Shown here: positions 45,103-57,516 of the stretch, one piece after another | How positions within the stretch are numbered: position 1 is the stretch's first letter | Layout of the letters: every line of letters starts with the position of its first letter | Source of the DNA: Asterionellopsis glacialis | Lineage: Eukaryota > Bacillariophyta > Plagiogrammaphyceae > Rhaphoneidales > Asterionellopsidaceae | Reading direction: 5' to 3' | Assembly (NCBI GenBank): GCA_014885115.2 | Contig: WKLE02000853.1 | Span: 54,626-118,625, forward strand | DNA: 64,000 nt | Notes under the pieces: model-generated | Database searches by the model: none | What the model was told of the DNA's origin: nothing | Seen by the model: only the letters and a program-made list of their open reading frames with translations | Made by a program: the position numbers and the translations under genes

Positions 45103-46055
45103 CTAGTCAATCCTTCTTTCAGTAAGACTATGGCCGGATTCGCTGCTTACATCAGATGGTGTAGGTGCTGCTACAATAACTGAATTATTTCCGTGATTTT
45201 CCAATGCAACTACATTGTCATAAAATGATCCGCTCCTACTAGTGGTAGTATTACGACGTCTTTTTCTCATAACAACATACCCGATACTGGCTAAAACTAA
45301 GATTAGACCTGTTACAATAAAAGGTGTAAGGCTCATTCTTGACGGTTTTTCATTCATGGTTTGGACGCCAGGAGCATCCAAATGTTCACAATGTGGTCCT
45401 AAAAATTCGCGTGGACATTGACAACCCAAATGGCTAGGTTTATTTTTCAGTTAATTTGTACCGTAGAAAGTAAGAAAGAAGAAATGGGAAAATGGGTTAC
45501 AGAGTGCTTAGGGTGAGTTCGAGCATAATTTAGTCGTTATCTACATACCAACAACACCATTAATACTCCTCTAGAAAACTACTTACCGAAAAGGTTGAGG
45601 ATCTTCGAGAGGGTGAGTAAGGCATTTACCACCATTTGTGCAAAAGCTTAGGTATGAATCGGCAGTAATTTTTGAATTGCAATACTCAGTTGCCGGGCTA
45701 CGACACATATAACCCGCAAATGATGAAAGATTATCCGCTATATTACAATTACAGGTGTAATCTCCGTTTTCATCCAAAGAACAAGGAACTGAACATCCTA
45801 CACCCGTCCAACCTATATTATTTTAAAATGTGGATAGTGAAAAAAATTAAAAGATGCGGACAAAATACGTCAACGTGGATACCTAGGAAAACCATAAAGT
45901 GATGATAATCAATAATAGTTTTTACCTGGCCGGCATACACATTTTTCAATCAGCTTCCCTGCATATGCATCTTTCTCAAGTGCAATGACATCACCAGCAA
46001 CTTTCGTGCAATAGCCACCGTTTGAACAAGCCAACGAGCACGTCGAAGATGACAT
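45103..46055 (-). CDS. EGF-like single-pass membrane protein
   Basis: Minus-strand exons are 46055-45926, 45812-45587 and 45433-45103, joined by GT-AG introns with matching phases; 228 residues from the ATG at 46055. Splicing assembles Cys-rich EGF-like units: ACSNGGYC ... CVCRPGWTGVGC, then CTNGGKC ... HLGCQCPREFLGPHCE. A membrane helix follows (TPFIVTGLILVLASIGYVVM), then RKRRR and a Ser-rich cytosolic tail. This is a type I layout, but no signal peptide is present. The ATG is preceded by CCATAG, a possible splice acceptor, so an upstream signal-peptide exon is probable. Role in adhesion or sensing is inferred only. Confidence 0.78.
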
Positions 46056-46575
46056 TTTCTATGGTGTTTCTTTCCCTTGTCCGATTGTGAAAATTCAAGT
46101 CAGATGTTAAACAGCAGAGAGAGAAATATCCACGAGTTCCCCACCGATCAAAGATAAGGAAGCTTGATGGCAACAATACAGGAGTCACAAATAGATAACG
46201 ACAATTGATTTCCCTTGTTTGGTTAACGTAAAAGAACGTTTAAAAACCTCAAAAGAAAGTGTTACTGAACGAGCGAAGAACTTCCAAAATCTTTTTACTA
46301 ATTGTGTGAGAGAGATCTGTCCAACAAGACTGAGAAAGCAGAAAATTTGGAGGGTATCTTAGATACCAGGTACCACGTACAGAATTCACCGTACGCATCC
46401 TTCTTCCTCAATGAAAAAATTTGGCAGGCTTGGGGTTCGCATTGGTGTTCGCCTATAAATACCAGTCTTGGGAATTTTTACGGATTGAAAATTTAATCTC
46501 TAGTCTAAGCATAGAAGCTTAAGGCTAGCGTTAAATCGTGGATATCAGACACACAAGCTGCACGAGTCACATCAC
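46056..46575. other. Upstream region of EGF-like gene
   Basis: Possible unplaced 5' exon of the EGF-like gene. Contains GATACCAGGTACCACGTAC at 46362-46380. The CpG-poor block begins just to the right. Confidence 0.45.
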
Positions 46576-46626
46576 CAAGTTGAATTTTGAAGAAGTATAG
46601 TAAGCTTTATGGTTTTGTGGCTGGTC

Positions 46627-47128
46627 TTATCCTTGCTGCTGCTGTTTTTGCATATGCATCATTGTAGAAGTATACAGATTATGATGATCTGCAGCAGCAT
46701 AAAATCTGACTATTGTTGCAAGTGCACCACCTAAACTGTGACCTGTCAAACATAATTCATATTCTTCATCCACATTAACATCACATTTGTTGCTTTGAAT
46801 GTTGGGGTATACATCATGTAATATAGCAAAAACTTGATTTCCTTTCTTCAAATCCTTGATGCACAAAGATGTCACCCAATTCTGATGGTAAGGGTAATAC
46901 ATGATTATTGCATCATACCATGGGTATTTTTCCATCTTGATCTAAATCATAATTATTATAACTCTCACAAAACACAATAATACATTGTTTGGCTGTATGA
47001 TTCAATGCTATCTCATATACACATTCTCTTTGTATGAGAGGGATGAAGATGCTCCTCATCTTTATGTTACTGCTTTGCCTCAGAAGGAAGGAATGGAATG
47101 CTATTGGTATCCTTTGTCGCAAAAACAT
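46627..47128 (-). pseudogene. Class-3 lipase relic, frameshifted
   Basis: The minus strand carries pieces of an alpha/beta-hydrolase of the lipase class 3 family in different frames. Upstream piece: ECVYEIALNHTAKQCIIVF. Then, in another frame, DIFVHQGFEERK. Then the nucleophile elbow LCLTGHSLGGALATIVRF, with its catalytic-type Ser intact. At least two frame changes separate these pieces, with no splice sites that would reconcile them. The stretch lies within the CpG-poor block and is best read as a decaying gene copy. Whether it was a host gene or cargo of a mobile element is unknown. Confidence 0.7.
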
Positions 47129-50100
47129 GATTAGACATGAGCAAGAAAGAGTTTTTCTCTTTGTGGATCAATTCTAAACTATTTTTTGAATGCCTTTGCT
47201 CCCAATATTTTCTTGTATTATGAATCATAAAGGAAGTTATGACTGGTATTATCCATGGTACTACTGCTAGTGCACAGTAACATGATGAAATGGCAAAGTT
47301 ATTACATAAAAGAATGACAATGATTCTTCTGTGGAATGCAATGAAGGCATGTGTTATGCTGTACTATGTGTTATAAAAGCTGGTTTCTTATGGTCTTCTT
47401 TCATTTGAGTTTGGAGCTACCAAATACAACAAGTCAGCAATGACATTTTTTGGCATGCATGATGGCCTCAGTTAGTGTCTGGTGCCTTTTTCCTTGAAAC
47501 CTATCCAATCAGTAAAAAGTCCTAGTGCCTAAGTGCCAAGGATTTGTCCTCAGCTGAGGACAGACATTATGTATGTGAGCCTGGGTTTATGTGCACAATA
47601 CATACAAATGATTGCACAAAAAATGGACAACAAAATGATGGTAAATGGCTGTTGTAAATGGCAACAGCTCCATGGCAAGAACACAACAAGGAATGTTACT
47701 TCAATATGATATATATAGTAAGACTAGAATTTGGCATGGACAAACCTCTGATCTCAAACTTATAAATCCAGTAGTAGACAAAAGCAAACCTTCTCCATTA
47801 TACTCTAGGCATAATCATTATTGAAAGGGGCATTGGAAAATTCTTGAACTAGAATCACTGATAATTGATGAAATTGTCTTGACAAAGAATCCACACATTA
47901 GGATATCATCCTCTTCTTTTTCAATCCTAAAAATTTGATAATCTTATTCCCCTTCTACTTTCCTCTACATTTAAGATCCTTTTGCACCATCTATAGTAGC
48001 TATCAAGAATATCTTAGATGCATATGACATGTGCTGTGTAAAAATTTGATAGTCCTTCATTATTCACCAACTGCCTCATTAATATATATATATTTTTAAG
48101 ATGTTAGATTTCACAGTTTAATTAAGCCCCATCTCTATGATGACCATGAATTCCCACTCTTTTAACTCATGCCACTTTCCAAAATCAATCACCCGATAAT
48201 ATTGAAATTCCTTAAAAGGACAATCACAATAGTATCTGGTCAGCTACTTTTTATTTTTTGCTAGTAGTAGAGATTAGTCTAGCATCTACATATACAGATC
48301 AATTATTTCTTCCCTTGTCTTGGAGAAAGAAATATTTGAGGCAATAATTTCTTCTGCATGTGTATATCCAGTACATACCAAACACAATACAGGGGTCATC
48401 AGAGTTGTATACTAACCCTTTTTTTTGGTAAAGTACCTGTGAAGCTGAACACTACTTAAGAAAAAAATCTGGTAAACTGTCGTGAATAAGGCCTGTTTAA
48501 ATTCAAGTTGGTGAAATAAATGATTCGCTAGATTTAATAAGGAAATCTGGTTTTCCCTACATCAACTTTTCAACAAATTTCTGTACCAAAAAGATGTATA
48601 ATTACACATATAATAGACTAATATACTAATATTTTGCTACTACTGCATTTCACCATTAGGAAACATCACTGTCTCTATTAGATCACTGTAGAAATGCGGA
48701 TACTCTGTTATTACAAACAAATACTCATATCCATACACAAATTAGTTCTCAATTCCACTAATGTACCATGTACAAGAGGCCTACAACTTACTTAGCTTTG
48801 TACTAATTTACCACGTACTAAAATCTGGTAAAAATAAAATCTCCCTAGGCCTTTTTTTAAGATTTTGGTAAATTAGATGGAATAAGAGACCGGTTTGAGA
48901 CTGGTAAAAATCATTGATTTGCTGGATTTGGTGAAAATCAATGATTACCCCTGTGTACATATATATATAAATTGCAGCAGACTTTTTATGGTGTTGGTAT
49001 CAGTACAGTCTAGCCCCATATTAACATTGGACCTCTTGTGGAATTATTATAAGGAATATGATGTCTGAGGGAAACAAACAACAATTTGCCTCTGTTTGTT
49101 TAAAAGAAAATATTGGCACTATTGATTAATTGTTTTCTTTTGTTCTTATAGCATACTTTGTGTGTTTGGTGACTTATGAGGAGAAAGAAATATATTATCA
49201 TTATGATTGATAAAAATGGTAGCCATAATTCAACAATTTAACATTGAAGGGTACCACAAAAACCATCATCTCTTCTCTGTATTATGGTTTCATTTGTTGT
49301 CTTGATTTTATACCACCTCTGCCAAAAAAACTATATTCACCACTGATTAGAAATTTTGTCTCTCATCCAATAATGACTGCAAACAATAAATATTAAATTA
49401 TCCAATCCAAGGACACCACATATAGAATGCAATATTTTATTTACATTTACTTAGTAGATGAAAGAGAGTTGTGTGTTGATTGAGGTACTTTCACTGTGCC
49501 AAAAATGTGGTTTGTCATGCCCCTACAGGTAGATTTTATTTACACTTGTTACCCATTTTAGCATGCAAACACATCATCAAAATCATGTCAATGGCCAAAA
49601 ACAAGGTAAGAGTAGATCTCCAGCAGACAATGCAGGAAAAATGATTGCACTACTCTACAATAGTCAAACTCAACAAACAATAAAGAAAGTCCACTAGAAG
49701 AATGGACCATGTTTCATAGATTGAATTCAGATACTAAACAAGATTTTTTTTCCTGAGGAGTCATTCATTCTGAACTTGCTTTTCCTTGTTCTATCGCAAT
49801 GCTCTGACAAGAAAAATTAGTAACTTGAGGAATGCTGCTTCTATTTGATTACTGGTGATCCAAGCTTAGGATCATTTTGTTTGCCAATTTTTAATTTTAT
49901 GATCTGCCCTTTAGCCTATTTTTAGTATAAATCAGCATATTTGATTGTTGCAGCTCTATAAGTAATTAAAACATAAGCTTGTTCTAATTTCCACAGTCAT
50001 TGGTGCTCCATATTCTTCAGTAAACTTGGCATGATATGGTATAATGATTGTGTGACAAGCACCAGTTTAGAACAGATTACATAAAAACAGTAAGTAGAAA

Positions 50101-53100
50101 GAAAAATCTATGCAGCAATTAGGGAAAAAATGTAAGAAAATAAGATCAAAAATTCCTGTACACATTGTTCTATGGGAATATTGGTCAGCTGAAATAAAGA
50201 AAACCAAGCTTGTTAAATTTTAGTGTGTGATCTGCTGGTTCAACATTTTGTGTAGTAGAAAACCATGCTATATGGACATTATATACTGGTAAATTTTTTT
50301 AGAACTTAAGGAAGGATACAAAAAAATCAAAACCAAAAAATCAAAATATTGTAAGTATTTCAGTATATTATGACAATTGCGGGAAAGCATATGCAGCACC
50401 CGCCCTTAGTAGTAGTAAGATTTTTGAAAGTGGTAAAAGCTCTAAGGACACTGATAATAATATACTATAATAAAAAGGTGGCGGAGAAAGCTCTATAATT
50501 TATGTTACTGTACTATTAGTACACTATCGGTACTGCTGTCACCATTGCACCACTAGTAGTCATAGTGATGATAAGTGTTAATAGTTCACCCCCCCCTTCC
50601 CAAAATACATATGGGGCAGTGATACCACCATAAAATGTATAAAAAAAGCACCAAAAGGATATAAATTGCATAGCTTGAATATTCCTTGAATCTACCAGCA
50701 TCTATTCTACATGCATCATCATCATGTGGATATGATGGAGCCAGCCTCCACTAGAGATAGTAAGGTCTATAAGTATATTGCATGAGAATGCTGTACTGTG
50801 TGATAAGAAAAAAAAGAAGAAAAAGAGAAAAAAGAAGAAAAAAAATAATAATAAGTTCAAATACATCATGGAAACCAATGCATCCATTATATTATAGTCA
50901 AAAACATTCAATTTTATACATAAGTCTCCAAAATTTATTACAATCCAAAAATGTGCAAGAGAAATTAAATCCAATAATTTTTTGGTTTTTCAACCATTTC
51001 ATTTTTGGTTTTTAACCATATATTTTGATATTTTGATAAACCCTCCATTGAATTTGTACACACACATACATGTCTACAACAAGCACTACTATGTATCCAG
51101 ATTTTTTTCACAGGTTTTTATATCTGGTAAGAACAATCCACTGTGCCTTTTATACTGATGCTTTCATGTTTTCATCTAAAGTATCAACATCCACACAGTT
51201 ATCTTTTTCACTGCTGTAAAATAAGTCATGTTCACCATTATAGTCTTCTCTGTTATTATTTTTTAGATTCCTCCTGCATGCCCCTTCCTCACTTGCTTCA
51301 ACAACTTCACCATTATCTTCATCCACCATTCCTTAATCAGGGTGTTCCTCCATTCTGTCTTTGTACTCTTTATCCCACTCCTTTTTTGCCTTCTTATCTT
51401 TTTGTATCATCTATTAATAGAATACAAATCCTGACTGATGCCACCCACTGTAGGCCTTTTGATGTTTGTTGGTACAAATCTGGACTGATGATATCCTTCA
51501 TATGCCTTTTGATATTTGTCTGTAAACCTTAAATAACTTATCTTTTGCTCTCCACTGTGACCAAACTAGTGTGTATATTTTCCTCATTTATACATCCTCC
51601 TCCCAAATATTATCATACATTAATGTTTATATATAAAGCAGCTTTTTTGGTGGCAAGCTTTCTGTCAGTACTTTATTACACAATCACCCCTATTGAGGAG
51701 GAAAGGTAGAATCAAACTTTGATGAATTAGTACTGATAATACAATAAAATGAGACAGACAACAGTAGGCTTTTTTTGAAAGCAGTATATATTCACTCTAG
51801 TTTTGATTTTTTGCAAATCATATAAGACTCCCAAGTATGTGTCCATTATTTCTATGTTCATTCTTGACAACAACAAGGAAAAGCACATAAGAGAGACCCT
51901 GCTACTTGTCAACTATCTCCAGGTGATGTACATACATAATGGCAAAAGCAAAGGAGGTCACATGTGGATCTTAGTGTTGGCTTTACTACCAGTAGTTGAT
52001 GGCAATGATAAACTTGTTGTTGTTGTTGTTGTGGCTGATCATAGTACTGTTATCATTGTCTCTCATGTGTGTCTCTTTTGGACTTCTTAGTGTTCCTCAT
52101 ATTTTTGTGTAGCCCCCCTGCCCCCCTCAACTAGCACTTTGGCATTCTTTGTTTTCTATTGCAATTGCAGCACTTCTTTGTTGATTTTGAATTTACCTGT
52201 CAATACAATGCTTTATGATTCATGTTTAGGACTCTTTTTTTGAATTTTTGAACCTTAAATACAATATGTCTCACTACTAATTGACTTTCAATATTGATTA
52301 ATTAAACTTCTGTGTTCAAGTACTTGCTAGATGACTATGCCCTAACTAATTTTTTCAAAGCATCCTTAGCATTCACAATTAGACAATTATAAGAGCTAGT
52401 ATTTTTACATTTTGTAATTATGTCCATTAATAAAAAGCAAAACTGCATTTATTTTATGCAGTGACAATAATTAAATGCAATCCTAATTTATTCATATGCA
52501 AATTGTATTATAACCCCCTTTTGGAATATTTATTGAATTTCTTGGTACACTTTCTACATATTTCTATGTAGACTTTGACTGCAATTTTTCAGGGATCTGT
52601 ACTGAATACTACACTAGAAAGATACCTGTTACTGGAAAAAATGAATCAGCCTAATCACAAATTATCACCACCAGTTGCAACAAGGCAATCCCCATGACAT
52701 GGAGTGTTGTAGCAACAATTCACCTTCCATCTTGTGATGAGACTCAAAGTGGCTGGAACTCCATGTTTCTGATAAAACAAGCTTTGTGAGTTTGGAACAA
52801 TGGCAACCAGTGCCACAGGATCTCAAAATTTTGAGGACAGTTGGTTCACATATTAAATCTGAGCATGTGCCAAATATAAGAGCCAACATTATGACAAACA
52901 ACCATCAATAAAACAAAATATTGAGGTAGAAAAATTCATCAATTTTTAAAACATTAAGCATCAATAATATAGAAGAACATGAGAGAGAAACACTCACATT
53001 TGTTCTTAAATCTCTAAAATAGGTTGAATGCTAATCAACAATCTGAGGGAGGAAGGCCAGACTGATGACTAGCATAGTTATAACCTTACTTCTAGAATAT

Positions 53101-53399
53101 ACACAGTAGATTATAGGAGTCTCACAGGCTATAAGCACCTTTATTGCTTCCACCCCCCCCCCAAAAAAACCACCACAGTGGCTTGCCCTCCAGGGAAGGT
53201 AACAAGACACAGGGTTAAAAGTTTGAGTAAACATAGACAGGCAGGGCCATCTTAGACACAGACTTTTCCCCTGTCATTGTCCAAATTGGAAGCTCTGGGA
53301 GCAGTCTGATCTTGGACACTGAAAAATTTTCTGTTTGTAGAAATTTGTACTACATGCTACCTACACTTGCCAATGTGTGCTCAATGCTTGCAACATTTT

Positions 53400-54470
53400 T
53401 CACACATTGTATAATGTTTATTTGTTGGTTACTATTGGTCCAAGTGCCAGAAGTTTGACACTCTTACCATTTCAGATCCCCATTTGGAGCATCCAAATCT
53501 CAAAGAGACCCAAGAGTGGTATGAGTACTCCCACAAGAATGTCCCAAAACCTCTTTTAGCCCATATTGAACAATACACTGTTAAACATGAGTCTACAGGA
53601 AAATTTGCAACACATCATAAGACAATTTGGGAAAATCTTCTTAACAAAAAGATACCCTGATGGCGAAAACACCCATCACAGTATGTTGATGAAATGCTCC
53701 AAACTATCAAAGAATCCAAGATCACTGGAGTTGAATGCGGAGAAGGCAATATCTACAACATTCGGAAAAGGGTGTATATCAACAAGACCACAAAAAAGTG
53801 TGGAAATTACCACCTGATTCCCCATGCCAGGCATCCCCAGCCCCATCTGTACAGGAGGATGATTTCTCTGACATGTCTCCCCCGCCTGGAGCACCACCAG
53901 ATCTGGTTCTTCCACTGTTATTGTTAAGGTCTAGACTGTAGATGTGTAGAAATGTCCTGATACAAAAAAAGGGAGTCAAAAGAGTATAAACTTGAGAAAT
54001 TACAAGATCTTGCACACACATCTGAAGGTGATGTTTTTGCAACAGGAATTTTTTACTGGTGTAACATTTTCTGTCCTATCACATTTCCTTCACCAATCAA
54101 AGTGCACCAAGGATGCCTTCCCCAACCCTGTTAGAGGTCACAGGATTAGAGATTTGATCGTTCTTAGGAAGGAGAAGAAGATAATCAACAGGAAAGAGCA
54201 GTGGGCCATTGTCGTGTGAACAGACCAGATTGTCAACAGTGCTGTGGGGAACTGCATGTGGTGCAAAGGTACTTTAAAGTCACCACAAAAGGTTCTCCTG
54301 CTGGGTTCTTTGATCAAGATGAAAGACAACAAGAAGTGGAGACTCAAAATGATGAACAAAATGAGGGAGGGGAGGAGGAGGAGAAGGTACCAGATGCAGC
54401 AAGACAAGTTAGACCTTGTGGTCAAAATATTGATGACAAGGACAGATTTGAAATTGGAATGACATGAATT
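53400..54470 (+). pseudogene. Unassigned broken coding relic
   Basis: Reading frames change repeatedly, but several stretches look once coding: PNLKETQEWYEYSHKNVPKP, VDEMLQTIKESKITGVE followed by YNIRKRVYINKTTKKCG, a Pro-rich stretch near 53,870, and a Glu/Gln-rich acidic stretch at 54,320-54,400. It lies immediately upstream of the piggyBac-like relic in the same orientation. It may be the N-terminal part of that element or a separate element. I do not recognise a family. Confidence 0.35.
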
Positions 54471-54479
54471 TAGGTAGAT

Positions 54480-55560
54480 GACAACAATGAACCAGCTACT
54501 GAGAATGTACCAGTACCTGGAGGTGAAGAAGATGAGTCACAGGTCTTTGATGAATGGGGGCATACTAGCTCCTGTTATAGGAAGGTGAATGGGCACAGGG
54601 ATACTCAAGCATCAATCCCATTCCTGACTGGTGTTTGTCCAACTATCCTACAGTTGTTTGAGATTTTCTTCATGAAGAACTTTACTTCAAATGTTATTGT
54701 TTCAGAAATCAACAAAACCATCATGGGAGATTCAGTTTCCTATTGAGAGTTCTTGAGGTGGCTTGGCTTGCAGCTCATGATGGGAAGAATTCAAGGTCCT
54801 CAGCAAAGTGATTTTTTGTCAGTTACGCCAGTCACAATCTTCAGTGGAGCACCATTTTGATGCAACAACTTAATGAATAGATCACAATTTGATGCTATCT
54901 TAAACTGTCTTAAGTTTACAGTTAGTGCACCAACAACATATTGTGAGAAGTTTTGGGAGATTTGTGACATAATTGAAGCATGGAATAAAAACATGCAGCA
55001 GAATTTCATTCTGTTGTGGATTAGCTGCCTGGATGAATCCATGTCAATGTGGACAAACAAGTTTACATGTTCTGGCTTCATAATTATTCCCAGGAAACCA
55101 TGGCCTTATGGAAATGAATACCATACTATGTCCTGTGCAACAAGTGACATACTGTAATCTTTGGAATTGGTGGAAGGAAAAGACCAGCCAAAACAAGGTA
55201 AAAAAAAGACAAAGAATTTGATATCATACAGTTGGTCTACTTTTAAGATTGACTAAGCCAATCTGGTATCAATCTAAGACTACCTTTTTGGATATTGGCT
55301 TTTGCATCCTCAAAGGCATTATTGAACTGAAGAAGAAAGGAGTCTATGCTGGTGCTTTGATAAAAAAAGAAGATACTGGCTAAACCTTACTTGTGGTGAT
55401 GAAATTTGTACACAATTTGACAATAAACAAGTTGGTGCTGACACAGATTTTTAGCAGGGCAATCTAGAAGATGCTCCCTTTCATGTCTGCCATGAAAGAG
55501 CCAGACTATCTTAAGTCCATCATGTCTACCTATGGTTCAAATAAACAAAAGGGGGAAAAG
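54480..55560 (+). mobile_element. PiggyBac-like (DDE_Tnp_1_7) transposase relic
   Basis: The series of blocks matches the order of piggyBac-type transposases. FEIFFMKNFTSN and EFLRWLGLQLMMG come first, then MNRSQFDAILNCLKFT. The first conserved Asp lies in WISCLDESMSMWTNKFTC, followed by IIPRKPWPYGNEYHTMSC and ELVEGKDQP. In a second frame come GLLLRLTKPIW, FLDIGFCILKGIIELKKKGV and MKEPDYLKSIMSTYG. Several in-frame stops and at least one frameshift make it inactive. One TGA (after GAPF, about 54,860) falls where I would expect Arg, consistent with CGA-to-TGA decay. Terminal repeats and TTAA target sites were not identified. Confidence 0.78.
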
Positions 55561-56303
55561 GAAACATCACAAAAATGGTAAGAAGGTGGTGAGGAAAACA
55601 AGACAGCACAATTCAAGTAGTATTGTGAAGTGATATACAATCACTTCAGGTACAGACATTCAATTGATGATCACAACTCAAAGAGGTAATCACCCATCAG
55701 CCTTGAAGTTGTGTGGAAGACACAACATTGGCCCTGTTGCATGTTTGCATTCCTCCTTGCTGCAACTGAAGTGAATATGATGCTTGGATTGAACCTTGCC
55801 ACAGGATGTCCATGAGAACCAATGCTTTCTTTTTATTGAAAGCTTGCATAGGTGTTGATTAGCAACCCGTATCTGGAGGAAGAAAGTGAAAGGGATCAAA
55901 GGAGAAGTGCAAGAATTGCCCAAAACTGCTGTCATGAGCTCTTCACTTAGCCCAAAAAAAGTAAATTTGATGGATCAGAGATCATAGTTTCAGCATCCAA
56001 TTATCCTCAAGTGACTTGTATTAGATGCCACAAAAAGATCTGAACCTATTGGTGATGCTTTCCTGGAGTATACCAGTGTGCTCAGTACTTCAATGAGCAC
56101 CTCATTGTATTGCAAAACAAAATTCCATTGTTGGACTGAGTTCAGTCTGTGCAACTTGTCATTTTTTTGTGTACTTTTGGAACAAAAAATCTGCAGGAAA
56201 TAATTAAGTAACACATGGTCACTACTACGTCATCAATGTAGAATTAAATAGAGCTAGATTGAACCCCTTTTAATGAAGTTCTTTTACATTGACCTAGGTC
56301 CAA

Positions 56304-56327
56304 AGTCAGACTGAATTCAGTCTGACT
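56304..56327. repeat. 24-bp perfect palindrome
   Basis: AGTCAGACTGAA and TTCAGTCTGACT form a perfect 24-bp dyad. A related, imperfect GGACTGAGTTCAGTCTG occurs about 170 bp to the left (about 56,134). It could be a foldback-element centre or an element terminus. Confidence 0.75.
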
Positions 56328-57516
56328 GACTGTATACAATCTGGTATTTAAACCTGAGAAATAACCATGAGGAGTGAGATAAAAATTCAGGATAGAGATT
56401 GACTTTTCTCTGCAAGGTGGAGGCTGGCATGTGAAAAAAGGGCAAAAACAGAAACCATTAATTAAATGGGGGGCTTTATCAAGAAATTTGTGTAATTAAA
56501 TGCACTTTATGGAAAAAAAGTCTAATTTTATGGTTTATGTATAATATTATCGATACTTTGGTTTCTGTGGCGTATTTATAAAATTAATTACTTAGTACAT
56601 TATTCTTTATTCTTTTTCACCTACTCCAAGTTTCATGAAATGGTCCAGGATATTTATATCCTTAGCAAAATACCACAATTTGCATTTTTGGAAAGCAAAA
56701 AGAAGAAACATATTTTAGTTGTTGATTTACACCCATCTCTTTGTAACCTCTGGAGATACTTTGCTAAATGGTATTTTTATCTGACATCTGGCACCACTAG
56801 TAGAAAGTGCTCTATTCTCCATACCAAAGTCTGCTGTATACACTTTAAAAGCAATTACAATAGTATATGATTTATTTTATTTTTGGTTTATTGCTATAGT
56901 GTGCAACATTGTGCATGTGGAGTATTTCAGACACTCTTAGATGACACTCATAGCGTGTTCTCTCCACCCATCAAAGGCCAGTCATGTAGATGTGGGTCAG
57001 AATCAAGGAGGAGATACCAAAGGAAGGAACTCCATTATCTTGTGTGAAAAGAAACCTTCAAACTAGATGCAAAGCCACTGCAGCAGTACTGTAAGTTTTG
57101 GCTCTCTTTTCTCTCCTTTTACCAACAACAACGAAAAAAAAACAATACTCGTTTAAAAATTGTTAATAAGCTGTGCTCAAAAAATATTTTTCTAGAGTGC
57201 TTAAAATATAGATTCCTAATGGACTCATGGTAGTTTCTCCACCACTTCATGTAACGTAGGCTTTTCTTCTATTATTTGAGTGAACCATCTTCTCAAAAGT
57301 TATGCTTTGTGCAGTATTGCATGAACTAGGGGACACACAAATGCGATTGAGATCGAGCCTTTTACGTCACGAAGAAAAAGTGAAATCAGTCTCAAGTCGA
57401 CGCAGCACTTTTACGAAAAAGCATGATTTCCGGCGTCCAAAATCTCAAAGACTGTTTTTATTCAAACTATAATACTCAGCAGCATTCGCAAACCATTTTA
57501 GTGCACCATCTTGTAT

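Larger units (their letters stand above)
46576..57240. other. CpG-depleted, AT-rich transposon-relic block
   Basis: About 10.7 kb with no intact gene. By eye I count only some tens of CG dinucleotides. None appears in 47,119-48,193 or in 50,530-53,663, whereas flanking DNA has one every few tens of bases. TG and CA are common. Contents: lipase relic (46,627-47,128), simple tracts such as the purine run at about 50,808-50,850 and the GTT run at about 52,016-52,034, unassigned broken frames (53.4-54.5 kb), a piggyBac-like relic (54.5-55.6 kb) and a palindrome (56,304). The base pattern is that of long-methylated, decaying DNA. The edges are approximate. Confidence 0.85.

Noticed and set aside
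46576..57240. Endogenous viral or bacterial insertion as the source of the CpG-poor block
   Set aside because: No viral or bacterial gene was recognised; the identifiable pieces are a eukaryotic-type transposase and a lipase. Kept only as an alternative explanation.
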